Below the pieces are notes generated by a model that ran no database searches, had not been told where the DNA came from, and saw nothing but the letters and a program-made list of their open reading frames with translations. This document shows, piece after piece, positions 1 through 8,039 of a stretch of DNA of 57,594 nucleotides (position 1 is its first letter; every line of letters begins with the position of its first letter). This DNA comes from Bacteroidota bacterium (GTDB taxonomy: Bacteria > Bacteroidota > Bacteroidia > Bacteroidales > Bacteroidaceae). Position numbers and translations under genes: made by a program. The DNA is taken from contig JAFABV010000039.1 in assembly GCA_023425865.1 (NCBI GenBank), forward strand, positions 1 to 57,594. The letters run 5' to 3'.

Positions 1-78
1 GGCAAGCTAAATGATGATATGGATGAAGAGCAGATTATACAACTTCTGCCGTATCAATACAAAAAATCCCGAGAATAA
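1..78 (+). CDS. C-terminal end of an unidentified protein (partial)
   Basis: Frame 1 is open from the window edge to a TAA at 76-78 and encodes 25 residues ending KKSRE. The composition (acidic stretch NDDMDEEQ, then IIQLLPYQY) looks like a normal protein tail. Its last codons overlap the left arm of a strong intrinsic terminator, which fits a real gene end. Too little is visible to assign a family. The gene converges on the minus-strand operon that ends at 124. Confidence 0.55.
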   Translation, partial: GKLNDDMDEEQIIQLLPYQYKKSRE

Positions 79-92
79 CCTCGGGATTTTTT
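61..92. terminator. Bidirectional intrinsic terminator
   Basis: A perfect 13-base inverted repeat (61-73 and 80-92, loop AATAAC) has the core ATCCCGAG/CTCGGGAT and is flanked by A6 on the left and T6 on the right. It can therefore stop transcripts from both directions. It lies between the partial plus-strand gene and the minus-strand efflux operon that ends at 124. Confidence 0.9.
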
Positions 93-123
93 GTTTGATT
101 ACAGGACGGCCTAAATTGAATGG

Positions 124-579
124 TTACGAATGTTCAAGTACGTCGCAAATATCAATGACAGTTTCATCTTCAATCCATCTGTGGGCCGACTTTCCACTGA
201 CCTTGCTGACGGTACTCGTCAGATATTTTGGCGTGATGGCGAGTTCGGATGCGTAGTCGCTGACAGAAAAGTGGTCGCGGACATGCTGCTTCAGCAACTG
301 GCGGAAACGGAGGTAGATGTCAACCTCTCGTGGGCGGTAGGTGTTTGTTGGCGGTTCCTGCAGTTTGAAATCCTCATTGATGCGGAAGTACTGCACGCCG
401 TTCTCCATCCGATAGACGATTTTCTCGCTTCGCAAGAGGTCGCCCATGACGGACACGGCTATCATGGTGCTGATGCCTGTGCGCTGGAGGATGTCAATAT
501 AGGTCAGTTCACCATTAGTCTCGGTGAGAGCATCGAGTATCTGACGGCTTTCGCGTTGGTAATAATTTGACGTTGGCAT
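124..579 (-). CDS. Winged-helix protein with half of an AraC DNA-binding domain
   Basis: 151 aa. Residues about 8-70 look like a winged helix (short helices, then a hairpin ending in VQYFRINEDF), similar in layout to the adjacent 73-aa protein. Residues about 90-140 match the first helix-turn-helix of an AraC domain (LAITPKYLTSTVSKVSGKS) and closely resemble the AraC protein encoded at 7121. The second AraC helix-turn-helix and the terminal PxxYR region are absent: translation stops soon after the WIEDE segment and the operon terminator follows about 30 bases later. It is the last gene of the efflux operon, 3 bases after its neighbour. A regulatory role for this operon is inferred. Confidence 0.7.
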   Translation of the reverse strand: MPTSNYYQRESRQILDALTETNGELTYIDILQRTGISTMIAVSVMGDLLRSEKIVYRMENGVQYFRINEDFKLQEPPTNTYRPREVDIYLRFRQLLKQHVRDHFSVSDYASELAITPKYLTSTVSKVSGKSAHRWIEDETVIDICDVLEHS

Positions 580-582
580 GGC

Positions 583-804
583 TTAATAGTATCTCTCGTG
601 ATAGACGTAGAAGGCGGTGATGCCGTTCTGCTCGTCGAAGTTGATTTTATCCTCGCGGGCGAGCCAGCCGATGGCGGTGCTGACCGATTCCGAGTCGAGC
701 ATGGTCTCACGCTGCAAGTCCTCGAACGAGAGTTTGCCCTTTTCGTTAAGCGTCTGCCAGACGATGCCAGCGAGATTTTCAATCATTTCCTTATCCATAG
801 TCAT
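583..804 (-). CDS. Small winged-helix protein, DUF2582-like
   Basis: 73 aa. The sequence resembles the DUF2582 winged helix-turn-helix family: an N-terminal helix (MIENLAGIVWQTL), a recognition-helix region (LDSESVSTAIGWLARE) and a C-terminal beta wing (INFDEQNGITAFYVY). No other domain is present. It starts 6 bases after the upstream permease stop and is followed after 3 bases by another winged-helix gene, so both are probably translated from the efflux mRNA. A transcription-regulator role is inferred from the fold only. Confidence 0.75.
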   Translation of the reverse strand: MTMDKEMIENLAGIVWQTLNEKGKLSFEDLQRETMLDSESVSTAIGWLAREDKINFDEQNGITAFYVYHERYY

Positions 805-810
805 AATGGT

Positions 811-1917
811 TTAATTATTCTTCGAGAAACTGACGACGGCCCAGACGGAGACGATGGCACCGTAGAGGCAGAGGGGACCGAACTGGCCCGAGAGTTGTGC
901 CAGCGAGGAGCCCTTCAGGTAGAGTTCGCGCATGGCGGTGATGATGTAGCGCATGGGGTTCAGGCGCGTGGCCTGCTGCGCCCAGTCGGGCATGGAGGCA
1001 ATAGGCGAGATGAGGCCACTGGTGAGTACGAAGATGACGATGAAGAAGAACATGACGATGGCGGCCTGGCGCATGTTGTCGCTGTAGTTGGAGATGATGA
1101 GTCCAAGCGACGAGATGGTAAAGATGTAGGCCAGGCAGAACAGGAACACCGTGGGCACGCGGCCTGCGGGTGTCACGCCGTGGATGCGCCACGCCAGAAT
1201 CATGGAGAAGGCGACGATGAACACACCGACGGTCCAGTAGGGTATCATCTTCGAGAGGATGAACTCCAGTCGCGAGACGGGCGTGACGTTGATCTGCTCG
1301 ATGGTGCCCTTCTCCTTCTCGCCGACGACGTTCAGCGCGGGCAGGAAGCCTACGATCAGGATGAGCGTCATGGCCATCAGCGCGGGAACCATGTAGGGCT
1401 TGTATTCGAGCGCGGCGTTGAAGAGGTAGTGCGGCTCTACGGTGACGGGTCGGCGGACGGTGACGCCGCTCTCGGCGGCGATGTTCTGTGCGTACTGCAT
1501 CACAATCTGCATCAGGTACGAGTTGCCCAGCCCGCCCTTCATGCCGTTCACTGCGTTGACCGTCACCATCACGTCGGCGGCACGGCTGCGGTAGAGGTTG
1601 TGCTCAAACTCGTTCTCGATGGTCACGATGAAGTCCACCTTGCCGCCCTGCAGCAGGTCGTAGGCCGTCTCGTAGTTAGGACACGTGGCATAGAGGTTGA
1701 AGAACTCCGATGCCTGCAACTTCTGGATGAGGCGGCTGGAAAGCGACGAGTGGTCGCAGTCGATGACCGCCATGTTCAGGTTCTTCACCTCCTGCGTGGC
1801 AATGCGCGGCACCACGTTCATCATCCCCACCGGCAGCAGCACGAACACCACGGGCAGCAGCCAGTTGCGGAACATCTGCTTGAACTCCTTCAGGAGTAAG
1901 TACGGTAATGCTTTCAT
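811..1917 (-). CDS. ABC-2 type exporter permease (YbhR-like)
   Basis: 368 aa integral membrane subunit of an ABC exporter. One N-terminal membrane helix (about residues 18-38) is followed by a roughly 140-residue extracytoplasmic domain, then about five hydrophobic segments from residue 175. The late segment with GLISPIASMPDWAQ and LNPMRY is the signature region of ABC2_membrane_3 permeases. The gene order (adaptor, ATPases, two permeases) matches E. coli ybhGFSR, in which this is the YbhR position. It lies 18 bases after the partner permease. The substrate cannot be read; related pumps export drugs or cations. Confidence 0.88.
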   Translation of the reverse strand: MKALPYLLLKEFKQMFRNWLLPVVFVLLPVGMMNVVPRIATQEVKNLNMAVIDCDHSSLSSRLIQKLQASEFFNLYATCPNYETAYDLLQGGKVDFIVTIENEFEHNLYRSRAADVMVTVNAVNGMKGGLGNSYLMQIVMQYAQNIAAESGVTVRRPVTVEPHYLFNAALEYKPYMVPALMAMTLILIVGFLPALNVVGEKEKGTIEQINVTPVSRLEFILSKMIPYWTVGVFIVAFSMILAWRIHGVTPAGRVPTVFLFCLAYIFTISSLGLIISNYSDNMRQAAIVMFFFIVIFVLTSGLISPIASMPDWAQQATRLNPMRYIITAMRELYLKGSSLAQLSGQFGPLCLYGAIVSVWAVVSFSKNN

Positions 1918-1935
1918 AATCTTTTCCTTTCTTGA

Positions 1936-3057
1936 TTAAGCTAAACGTGTCTTGAAAAACCGCCAGGCGAGGAGCATGAAGATGAGGCCCTCGATGACCA
2001 GAGCTCGGATTTCGGTGGCGACGTACTGGATGCTGACGCCCTCGACCATGATCTTGCGTGAGGCTGAGATGAACCACTTCGTCGGCACGATGTTCGAGAT
2101 GACCTGTGCGGCACGGGGCATCGACTCGATGGCGAAGACCATGCCGGAGAGGTAGATCGTGGGCACGATGAGCAGCAGCGAGATGAGCATGGCGGCGAGT
2201 TGGGTGTTCACCAGCGTGGAGATGAGCAGGCCCAGCATCAGCGCCGTGAATATATAGATAGTAGTTGTGAGGACATAGACCACGAGCGACCCCGCCATCG
2301 GCACGTGCATCATGTAGCGGGCGATGGTGAGAATGGTCGCCATGTCGATGAGCGAGATAATCATGTAAGGCACCAGTTTGGCCAGCACGATGTCGAGTGA
2401 GGGCAGCGGCGAGGCGAGCAGGATTTCCATCGTACCCATCTCACGCTCGCGGACGATGGCGATGGAGGTCATCATGCAGCAGATGAGCAGCATCACCATA
2501 CCCACCACGCCTGGCACGAAGTTCACCTCAGAGCGTTGCTGGGGATTGAAGAGCATACGCGAGTTGACGCGGATGTTAAACGTCTGCGGTGCCTTTCCCG
2601 CTGCCGCCATCTGCTGCATCAGGTCCTTCTGAAAACCGCTGACCACCTGCTGCGCATACGCCACGCGGACGCTGGCCTGGTTGGGCTCGCTGCCGTCGCT
2701 GAGAATCTGTATCGAGGCATCCTGCGAGTGGAACAGGCGGTCGGCGAAGTTCTCGCCAAAGATGATGACGAGGTCTATCTCGCCCTTGCGGAACTTCTCC
2801 GTGGCCTCGGCCTCGCTCTTCACCTCGCCCTTCGCCACGAAATACTTGTTGGCATACAACTGCTGCGTAATCTGCTCGGTATAGACGTCGCGGCTGCGGT
2901 CGAGCACCGCCACGCGGATGTCCTTCACCTCGTTCTTGATGACGTAGCCCGGCAGCATCACCATGATCTGCGGCATCACCAGCAGGATGAGCAGCGAGCG
3001 CGGGTCGCGCAGGATATGGATGAACTCCTTTCTTACGAATGATAAGAACTGTTTCAT
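1936..3057 (-). CDS. ABC-2 type exporter permease (YbhS-like)
   Basis: 373 aa partner of the next permease. It has one N-terminal membrane helix after a short basic cytoplasmic stretch (FVRKEFIHILRDPRS, the usual YbhS/YhhJ start), an extracytoplasmic domain to about residue 180, and then five to six membrane segments. Conserved pieces are EREMGTMEILLASP in the coupling helix and YLSGMVFAIESMP near the C-terminus. A YbhR/YbhS-like heterodimer in the inner membrane is expected, driven by the two ATPases encoded just upstream. Confidence 0.9.
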   Translation of the reverse strand: MKQFLSFVRKEFIHILRDPRSLLILLVMPQIMVMLPGYVIKNEVKDIRVAVLDRSRDVYTEQITQQLYANKYFVAKGEVKSEAEATEKFRKGEIDLVIIFGENFADRLFHSQDASIQILSDGSEPNQASVRVAYAQQVVSGFQKDLMQQMAAAGKAPQTFNIRVNSRMLFNPQQRSEVNFVPGVVGMVMLLICCMMTSIAIVREREMGTMEILLASPLPSLDIVLAKLVPYMIISLIDMATILTIARYMMHVPMAGSLVVYVLTTTIYIFTALMLGLLISTLVNTQLAAMLISLLLIVPTIYLSGMVFAIESMPRAAQVISNIVPTKWFISASRKIMVEGVSIQYVATEIRALVIEGLIFMLLAWRFFKTRLA

Positions 3058-3075
3058 AATCGTATCATTTTTAAA

Positions 3076-3819
3076 TTAATCACCACGTTTGGCTGTACGA
3101 GCTAACGCATAGAACACGTCATACATCGTTTCACCCTGGAACTGCCGTTTCAGTTCCGCAGGCGAGCCGAGGGCATCGATGCGCCCATCCACCATGATGC
3201 TCACGCGGTCGCAATACTCCGCCTCGTCCATGTAGTGCGTCGTCACGAAGACCGTGATGCCACGGTCGGCGGCGCGGTAGATGAGTTCCCAGAACTGACG
3301 GCGCGTCACGGGGTCAACGCCACCCGTCGGCTCGTCGAGAAACACGATACTCGGCTCGTGGAAGATGGCCAGCGAGAACGCCAATTTCTGCTTCCACCCC
3401 AAGGGCAACGACTTCACCATCGTCTTACGTTCCGACGCGAATCCCAACTCGTCCAGCAGTTCCGTGATTTTCTCCTTCACCCGTCGGTGCGGCATGCCGT
3501 AGATGCCGCCGAACGTCACGAGGTTCTCCTCCACCGTCAGGTCGTCGTAGAGCGAGAACTTCTGCGACATATACCCGATATGGCGCTTCACCTGTTCGTA
3601 CTCCCGTGCCACGTCGAAGCCCGCCACTGTCGCCCGTCCTTCGCTCGGCTGGCTCAGTCCGCACAGCATCCTCATCGCCGTCGTCTTCCCCGCGCCGTTG
3701 GCCCCGAGGAATCCGAATATTTCACCCTCGCGCACCTCAAACGTGATGTGGTCCGTAGCCACGAAGTCGCCAAACCGCTTCGTCAGCCCCTCGGCCTTGA
3801 TAACTATCTTGTCAGTCAT
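3076..3819 (-). CDS. ABC exporter ATP-binding protein (YbhF C-terminal-half type)
   Basis: 247 aa single nucleotide-binding domain. Walker A GANGAGKT is at 39-46, the Q-loop region is YMSQKFSLYDDLT, and Walker B is IVFLDEPTGG. The signature is LPLGWKQ rather than LSGGQ; E. coli YbhF has a similar deviation in its second half. This suggests that the ATPase pairs with the LSGG-bearing protein at 3826-4740, with the two ORFs corresponding to a split YbhF. The genes are 6 bases apart, so coupled translation is likely. Confidence 0.9.
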   Translation of the reverse strand: MTDKIVIKAEGLTKRFGDFVATDHITFEVREGEIFGFLGANGAGKTTAMRMLCGLSQPSEGRATVAGFDVAREYEQVKRHIGYMSQKFSLYDDLTVEENLVTFGGIYGMPHRRVKEKITELLDELGFASERKTMVKSLPLGWKQKLAFSLAIFHEPSIVFLDEPTGGVDPVTRRQFWELIYRAADRGITVFVTTHYMDEAEYCDRVSIMVDGRIDALGSPAELKRQFQGETMYDVFYALARTAKRGD

Positions 3820-3825
3820 AATGCG

Positions 3826-4740
3826 TTAATTCTGTAGGTTCATAAAACAGTCTTCGATGGTGGGTTCCACCTTTTTGATATGCAGATCGCTGTGGCCCAG
3901 TGACTCCAGGCGTGAACGGAGTGCGTCCATCGTCAGCCGCTGGGTGTCGATGGTGGCGTGGTGATCCTCGCCGAAGGCAAAGGCGGTCTTTACGCCGTCG
4001 GTCTGGCGCAGGTCGGTGAGCAATTGGTGCATGCGATCCGACTTGATGGCCCAGAGCGTCTCGCTGTAGTTGGCGACGATGGCCTGCGGCGTGTCGATGG
4101 TGAGGAACTGACCGTCCTGGATCAGCGCGATGCGGTCACACTGCACGGCCTCGTCCATGTAGGGCGTGGAGACAATGACGGGCAGACCGAAGTTCCGCTT
4201 CAACTTCTGCAGCATCTCCCAGAACTCTTTACGCGAGACGGCATCGACGCCCGTGGTAGGCTCGTCGAGGAACAGCACGTGGGGCGCATGGATGAGGGCG
4301 CACGACAGGGCGAGTTTCTGCTTCATGCCGCCGGAGAGTTTGCCCGCCTTGCGCTTCTTGAACGGCTCTATCTGGCGGTAGATGTCCTCCACGAGGTGGT
4401 AGTTTTCCTCGATTGTGGTGTTGAACACGGTGGCAAAGAAGTTCAGGTTTTCCTCCACGGTCATGTCCTGATAGAGCGAGAAGCGGCCCGGCATGTAGCC
4501 GATGTGCTTGCGGATGGTCTTGTAGCCCTTCACCACGTCGAGCCCATCCACCGTGGCTTCGCCCGAGTCGGCCAGCAGCAGCGTGGTGAGGATGCGGAAG
4601 AGCGACGTCTTGCCAGCCCCGTCAGGACCGATGAGTCCGAATATCTCGCCCTGCTCCACGTCGAACGTCACGCCCTTTAAAGCCTGCACCCGTCCCTTGT
4701 CGTAGGACATCCTGAGGTTGTTTACACTTATGATAGCCAT
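3826..4740 (-). CDS. ABC exporter ATP-binding protein (YbhF N-terminal-half type)
   Basis: 304 aa. Walker A GPDGAGKTS is at 38-46, the canonical signature LSGGMKQ is near residue 137, and Walker B is HVLFLDEPTTGVD. About 80 residues follow the core domain (with GHSDLHIKKVEPTIEDCF), the regulatory tail usual in drug and sodium export ATPases. GPDGAGK instead of the commoner GPNGAGK is also seen in the first half of YbhF. It sits between the adaptor gene and the second ATPase in one operon. Confidence 0.9.
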   Translation of the reverse strand: MAIISVNNLRMSYDKGRVQALKGVTFDVEQGEIFGLIGPDGAGKTSLFRILTTLLLADSGEATVDGLDVVKGYKTIRKHIGYMPGRFSLYQDMTVEENLNFFATVFNTTIEENYHLVEDIYRQIEPFKKRKAGKLSGGMKQKLALSCALIHAPHVLFLDEPTTGVDAVSRKEFWEMLQKLKRNFGLPVIVSTPYMDEAVQCDRIALIQDGQFLTIDTPQAIVANYSETLWAIKSDRMHQLLTDLRQTDGVKTAFAFGEDHHATIDTQRLTMDALRSRLESLGHSDLHIKKVEPTIEDCFMNLQN

Positions 4741-4752
4741 AGCCGTATGAAT

Positions 4753-5643
4753 TTAGAATTTCACGTCCCCGTACATGCCCCGCTTGATGATGCCGTCGTT
4801 CTTCACATCCACCTTCACGGCATACACGAGGTTCGAGCGTTCGTCACGCGTCTGGATGGTCTTGGGCGTAAACTCGGCCTCGCTCGAAATCCACGACACC
4901 GTGCCCTCATACTCCTTTCGACCCTTCTCCCCTTGGTCGGCATACACCTTCACCTTCTGACCTATTTTCACATTCGTCAGCAGGTCGGCGGTGATGTAGG
5001 CACGTAGGCGCATCTGGCTCACGTTGGCCACCTTGAACAGCGCACGACCCAGAGCGGCAAACTCGCCCTGCTCGGCATACTTCGAGAGAACCACGCCGTC
5101 GATGGGCGAGGTGATGATGGCCTGGCGCAGCATGTCATCCACCTGACCAATCTGTGCATCGAAGCCCGCACTCTGCCCGTCGATACTCGTATTGGCGGTT
5201 GATACCTGTTCACCCACAGCCGCCAACTGATGATGCAGCACGGCAATCTGATAGCCCAGGTCGTCCACCTGCTTCCGCGTGGCGGCCCCGTCCTTCAGCA
5301 ACGCCTCAAAACGTTTCTTCTCCCTCTGCAGGTTCTGTATCTGCTGGTTGATGCTGGCCACCTGCTGCGCCGTGTTCAACTTACGGCTGGTGGCGGCACT
5401 CTTGCCCGAGCGCAATTGGTCTTTCTTCAGTTTCAACTGCGTCACGTCGAGCCGTCCCAGTTCCTCGCCAGCCTTCACCTGCTGGCCCTCCTCGATATTC
5501 AGCGCCACAATCTCGCCCGTACCGCGAGCCGACACCAGCACCTCCGTCGTCTCAAACACACCCGATGCGTCGTAATCGACATCCTTCTGTCCGCAACTGG
5601 CCAGAACTGCCAGCCCCGTTGCCAAAATCATTATTTTTTTCAT
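4753..5643 (-). CDS. HlyD-family efflux adaptor lipoprotein (YbhG-like)
   Basis: 296 aa periplasmic adaptor. The N-terminus is a lipoprotein signal peptide with lipobox LASC (Cys 17), so the protein should be acylated. It then shows the HlyD layout: a first lipoyl half (GTGEIVALNIEEGQQVKAG), a coiled-coil hairpin (about residues 70-160) and a second lipoyl/barrel part (ITSPIDGVVLSKYAEQGE). It would bridge the ABC permeases and the TolC protein encoded directly upstream. Confidence 0.9.
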   Translation of the reverse strand: MKKIMILATGLAVLASCGQKDVDYDASGVFETTEVLVSARGTGEIVALNIEEGQQVKAGEELGRLDVTQLKLKKDQLRSGKSAATSRKLNTAQQVASINQQIQNLQREKKRFEALLKDGAATRKQVDDLGYQIAVLHHQLAAVGEQVSTANTSIDGQSAGFDAQIGQVDDMLRQAIITSPIDGVVLSKYAEQGEFAALGRALFKVANVSQMRLRAYITADLLTNVKIGQKVKVYADQGEKGRKEYEGTVSWISSEAEFTPKTIQTRDERSNLVYAVKVDVKNDGIIKRGMYGDVKF

Positions 5644-5673
5644 ATCGTTACTATTTTTCTTAATTCTTAACTC

Positions 5674-6948
5674 TTAATTATTGGTGGTATATTTCAGGTC
5701 ATAGGTCTCTTTCAGCATCTGCACCTCATGAGTGGAGCGGTCTATCTTGGCCTGGTTCTCGCGGGTAATCTCCTGAAGGAGGTTGTTGGTGTCGATGATA
5801 CCATGAGTGAGTTTCGACTCTGCTGACTGGCGTACCTGACTGCGGAGGGTTACGATGTCGTCATCCTCGGCGATGAGTTGGCGGTACTTCGCAATGCCCT
5901 CGTTCTGCTGAATCTGTAGCAGCGAGTTGTTGAAGAGGAAGGTCTCGCGGTCCGTCTCGATAAGGTCTCGCTGTGCCTGAATCTTCTGCTTGTCGGTCTT
6001 GTTGCGGTAGAGTCCGTCGATATTCCAGACGAGGCGGGCACCAATCATGCCGTTCAGTTTCCAGTCGTGGTTGAACATGGCATCGAAGGCGTCGTAGCCG
6101 GGATAGCCGTAGAAGCCCTGCGCGAAGACTGACAGGCGGGGCAGCAACTTTGAGTTGAGCATCTTCTCCTGTGCATTGGCGAGTTGCAACTGTTTGTCAA
6201 AGAGATACAGTTCCGGGCGGTTGATTCCACTGGCGACAATCGTAGCAGCGGGCTTCGCCACGTCGGTAATATCCTTGCCGATGAAGGTGGAGAGCATACG
6301 CACGAGGCTCTTCTTCGATGCTGCCAGTTCCGTACCACCCTGTACGGCACGGAGCTTTTCTGCTTTGATGGTGTTTACGTCGCTCTGCATCGCCACACCG
6401 TTACGCAGCAGCGATTCCAGTTTGTCGAGGTTCGACTGTAACAGCGTCTGCAGGTCTTGGTTCAACTGAATCTTCTCGTTCAGCAGCAGGATACCGAAGT
6501 ACATATCGTTGACACGCTGACGGATGCCATATAGATCGACGTCGGCCTGTGCTGTCTGCACCTCGCCCTGAAGCGTTGCTATCTTTTTCTGGTTAGAGAT
6601 GAGTCCGCCGTCATAGACCGTCTGGTTCACGTCGATGCCAATGCGATACTGGTCCTTCTTCAGCCCCTTCACGTCGTAGCCCTGTTGGGTCAGCATCCCT
6701 TGAAGTGCATTGGGCAATGTCATCACGTCGTTCTGGTACGTTGCCTGTGCAGCGGCGGAAATCTGCGGTAGCCATCCCTTCATGATGTTCGACACCGTGA
6801 AGTCGGTGGTCTGCCGTATCAAGTCATACCGCTTGATGAGCGGGTAGTTCTCACGGGCCAACTCTTGACATTCGTCGAGTGTGGCCTTCTGCGCCTGTGC
6901 CAGCATAGGCATCAGAGCCAAGATGAAAAATGTTCTGAAATACTTCAT
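5674..6948 (-). CDS. TolC-family outer-membrane efflux protein
   Basis: 424 aa with a Sec signal peptide (cleavage expected after LAQAQ, about residue 19). The remainder has the TolC pattern of long amphipathic helices with short beta segments; DECQELARENYP is the usual opening of mature Bacteroidetes TolC proteins. It is the first gene of the minus-strand efflux operon and lies head to head with the AraC gene at 7121. It is expected to form the outer-membrane duct for the YbhGFSR-like pump. Confidence 0.9.
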   Translation of the reverse strand: MKYFRTFFILALMPMLAQAQKATLDECQELARENYPLIKRYDLIRQTTDFTVSNIMKGWLPQISAAAQATYQNDVMTLPNALQGMLTQQGYDVKGLKKDQYRIGIDVNQTVYDGGLISNQKKIATLQGEVQTAQADVDLYGIRQRVNDMYFGILLLNEKIQLNQDLQTLLQSNLDKLESLLRNGVAMQSDVNTIKAEKLRAVQGGTELAASKKSLVRMLSTFIGKDITDVAKPAATIVASGINRPELYLFDKQLQLANAQEKMLNSKLLPRLSVFAQGFYGYPGYDAFDAMFNHDWKLNGMIGARLVWNIDGLYRNKTDKQKIQAQRDLIETDRETFLFNNSLLQIQQNEGIAKYRQLIAEDDDIVTLRSQVRQSAESKLTHGIIDTNNLLQEITRENQAKIDRSTHEVQMLKETYDLKYTTNN

Positions 6949-6994
6949 AACTCTATCGGGTTATATGTTTTGATGATGTAAAAATAATGTCGCC

Positions 6995-7109
6995 TTTTGA
7001 CTTATCCGTGTCAAAATCATTACTATCTTTGTTAAAATTGTACGATTTCCATGATTTATCCTTGTTTGTATCAAGATTAATGACTAATTTTGTCAGCGAA
7101 TCGTACAAT
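6995..7109. promoter_or_regulatory. Divergent control region with paired operator-like repeats
   Basis: The 172-base gap between tolC (minus) and araC (plus) contains several repeats. An inverted repeat TTTTGAC-N8-GTCAAAA is at 6995-7016. A direct repeat GAyTTATCCkTGT is at 6999-7011 and 7053-7065 (54-base spacing). An 11-base inverted pair ATTGTACGATT (7037-7047) and AATCGTACAAT (7099-7109) brackets the araC promoter. This is the expected place for AraC-family operators; assignment of the repeats to this regulator is inferred. Confidence 0.6.
7061..7092 (+). promoter_or_regulatory. Promoter of the AraC gene
   Basis: CTTG at 7061-7064 is followed after 20 bases by TAATTTTG at 7085-7092. This matches the Bacteroidetes -33/-7 pattern, with one deviation in the -33 box. 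Start of transcription is expected near 7099, about 20 bases before the ATG at 7121. Confidence 0.55.
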
Positions 7110-7120
7110 CTATACAGTGT

Positions 7121-7972
7121 ATGGATAGTGTTTTGAATGAATTTTCACTCAATGGAACAGATTTTAGCAGCGTTGAGAATGCTCCACAATTGGCAATTGT
7201 CAACGAGCACTTTGGTATGATATTGGGGGGCGGCCAATATCGTGAACATTTCATTAAGGTCGGTCAGCCCTATCGTTTCTTGGAAGGGCGCATTCTTATG
7301 GTGACCGACGGAACGGCTATCTGTGAGCTAAACTTAGAAACATATCACATAGAAAAAGGTGACATCGTATTGCTGATGCCTGAGACTGTGATGGAACTGC
7401 AGGAGTGTAGCGGTGACTTTAACCTGATAGGCATCATATACAAGGAACATTTGTCTGCGACTAAGAACATTCTTCTTCATGCCACTCCAAAGGAATGGCA
7501 TGAGACATTGAGATTGGTAACAACGCTTTGGGACATCGCTCATCACGATCCATTCCGTTTGGAGACTGTACGTCTGATTATATCTGCAATCATCCACAAC
7601 ATCCAAGACATCAATCGTGTTGAGGAAAAGAGTCAGCCCAGTGTTCAGCTTACACGACAAGAACAACTATTCGGGCAGTTCAAGAAACTTGTAAATGAGT
7701 ATGGTCATCGTGAACGCAATATTCCTTTCTATGCAAATTTACTTGCAATAACTCCTCATTACTTATCTACGCTTGTATCGAAGATAAGTGGTCAGAGTGT
7801 AATGTACTGGATAAACCGTGTAACTATTTTGCATGCAAAAGTTCTCTTAAAAGACGAGAAATTATTGGCCAGTGAAATTGCTGACCACCTAAACTTCCCC
7901 AGCCCCTCAGCATTCGGGATGTTCTTCAAGCGTGAAACAGGCATGACACCAGGGGAATATCGTACTAAATGA
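7121..7972 (+). CDS. AraC-family transcriptional regulator
   Basis: 283 aa. The N-terminal half (to about 170) looks like an AraC ligand-binding cupin-type region. The C-terminal domain carries both helix-turn-helices: LAITPHYLSTLVSKISG, then ASEIADHLNFPSPSAFGMFFKRETGMTPGEYR. Transcribed away from the efflux operon across a repeat-rich gap, it is the likely local activator of that operon. The ligand is unknown. Confidence 0.9.
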   Translation: MDSVLNEFSLNGTDFSSVENAPQLAIVNEHFGMILGGGQYREHFIKVGQPYRFLEGRILMVTDGTAICELNLETYHIEKGDIVLLMPETVMELQECSGDFNLIGIIYKEHLSATKNILLHATPKEWHETLRLVTTLWDIAHHDPFRLETVRLIISAIIHNIQDINRVEEKSQPSVQLTRQEQLFGQFKKLVNEYGHRERNIPFYANLLAITPHYLSTLVSKISGQSVMYWINRVTILHAKVLLKDEKLLASEIADHLNFPSPSAFGMFFKRETGMTPGEYRTK

Positions 7973-8007
7973 CCTTTATTCCCCCTTATCGTAATAATGT
8001 CCCATAA

Positions 8008-8037
8008 AGCACAAATATCTCTGTGCTATAGTTTTGT
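8008..8037 (+). terminator. Possible terminator after the AraC gene
   Basis: AGCACA (8008-8013) and TGTGCT (8022-8027) form a 6-bp hairpin followed by ATAGTTTTGT. The stem is short, so this is only a modest candidate; nothing stronger follows the stop codon. Confidence 0.4.
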
Positions 8038-8039
8038 TC

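Noticed and set aside
598..1899. Long open frame opposite the YbhR-like permease
   Set aside because: It mirrors the codon structure of a clear membrane-protein gene, is His/Asp/Glu-rich without a domain, and has no promoter or ribosome site.
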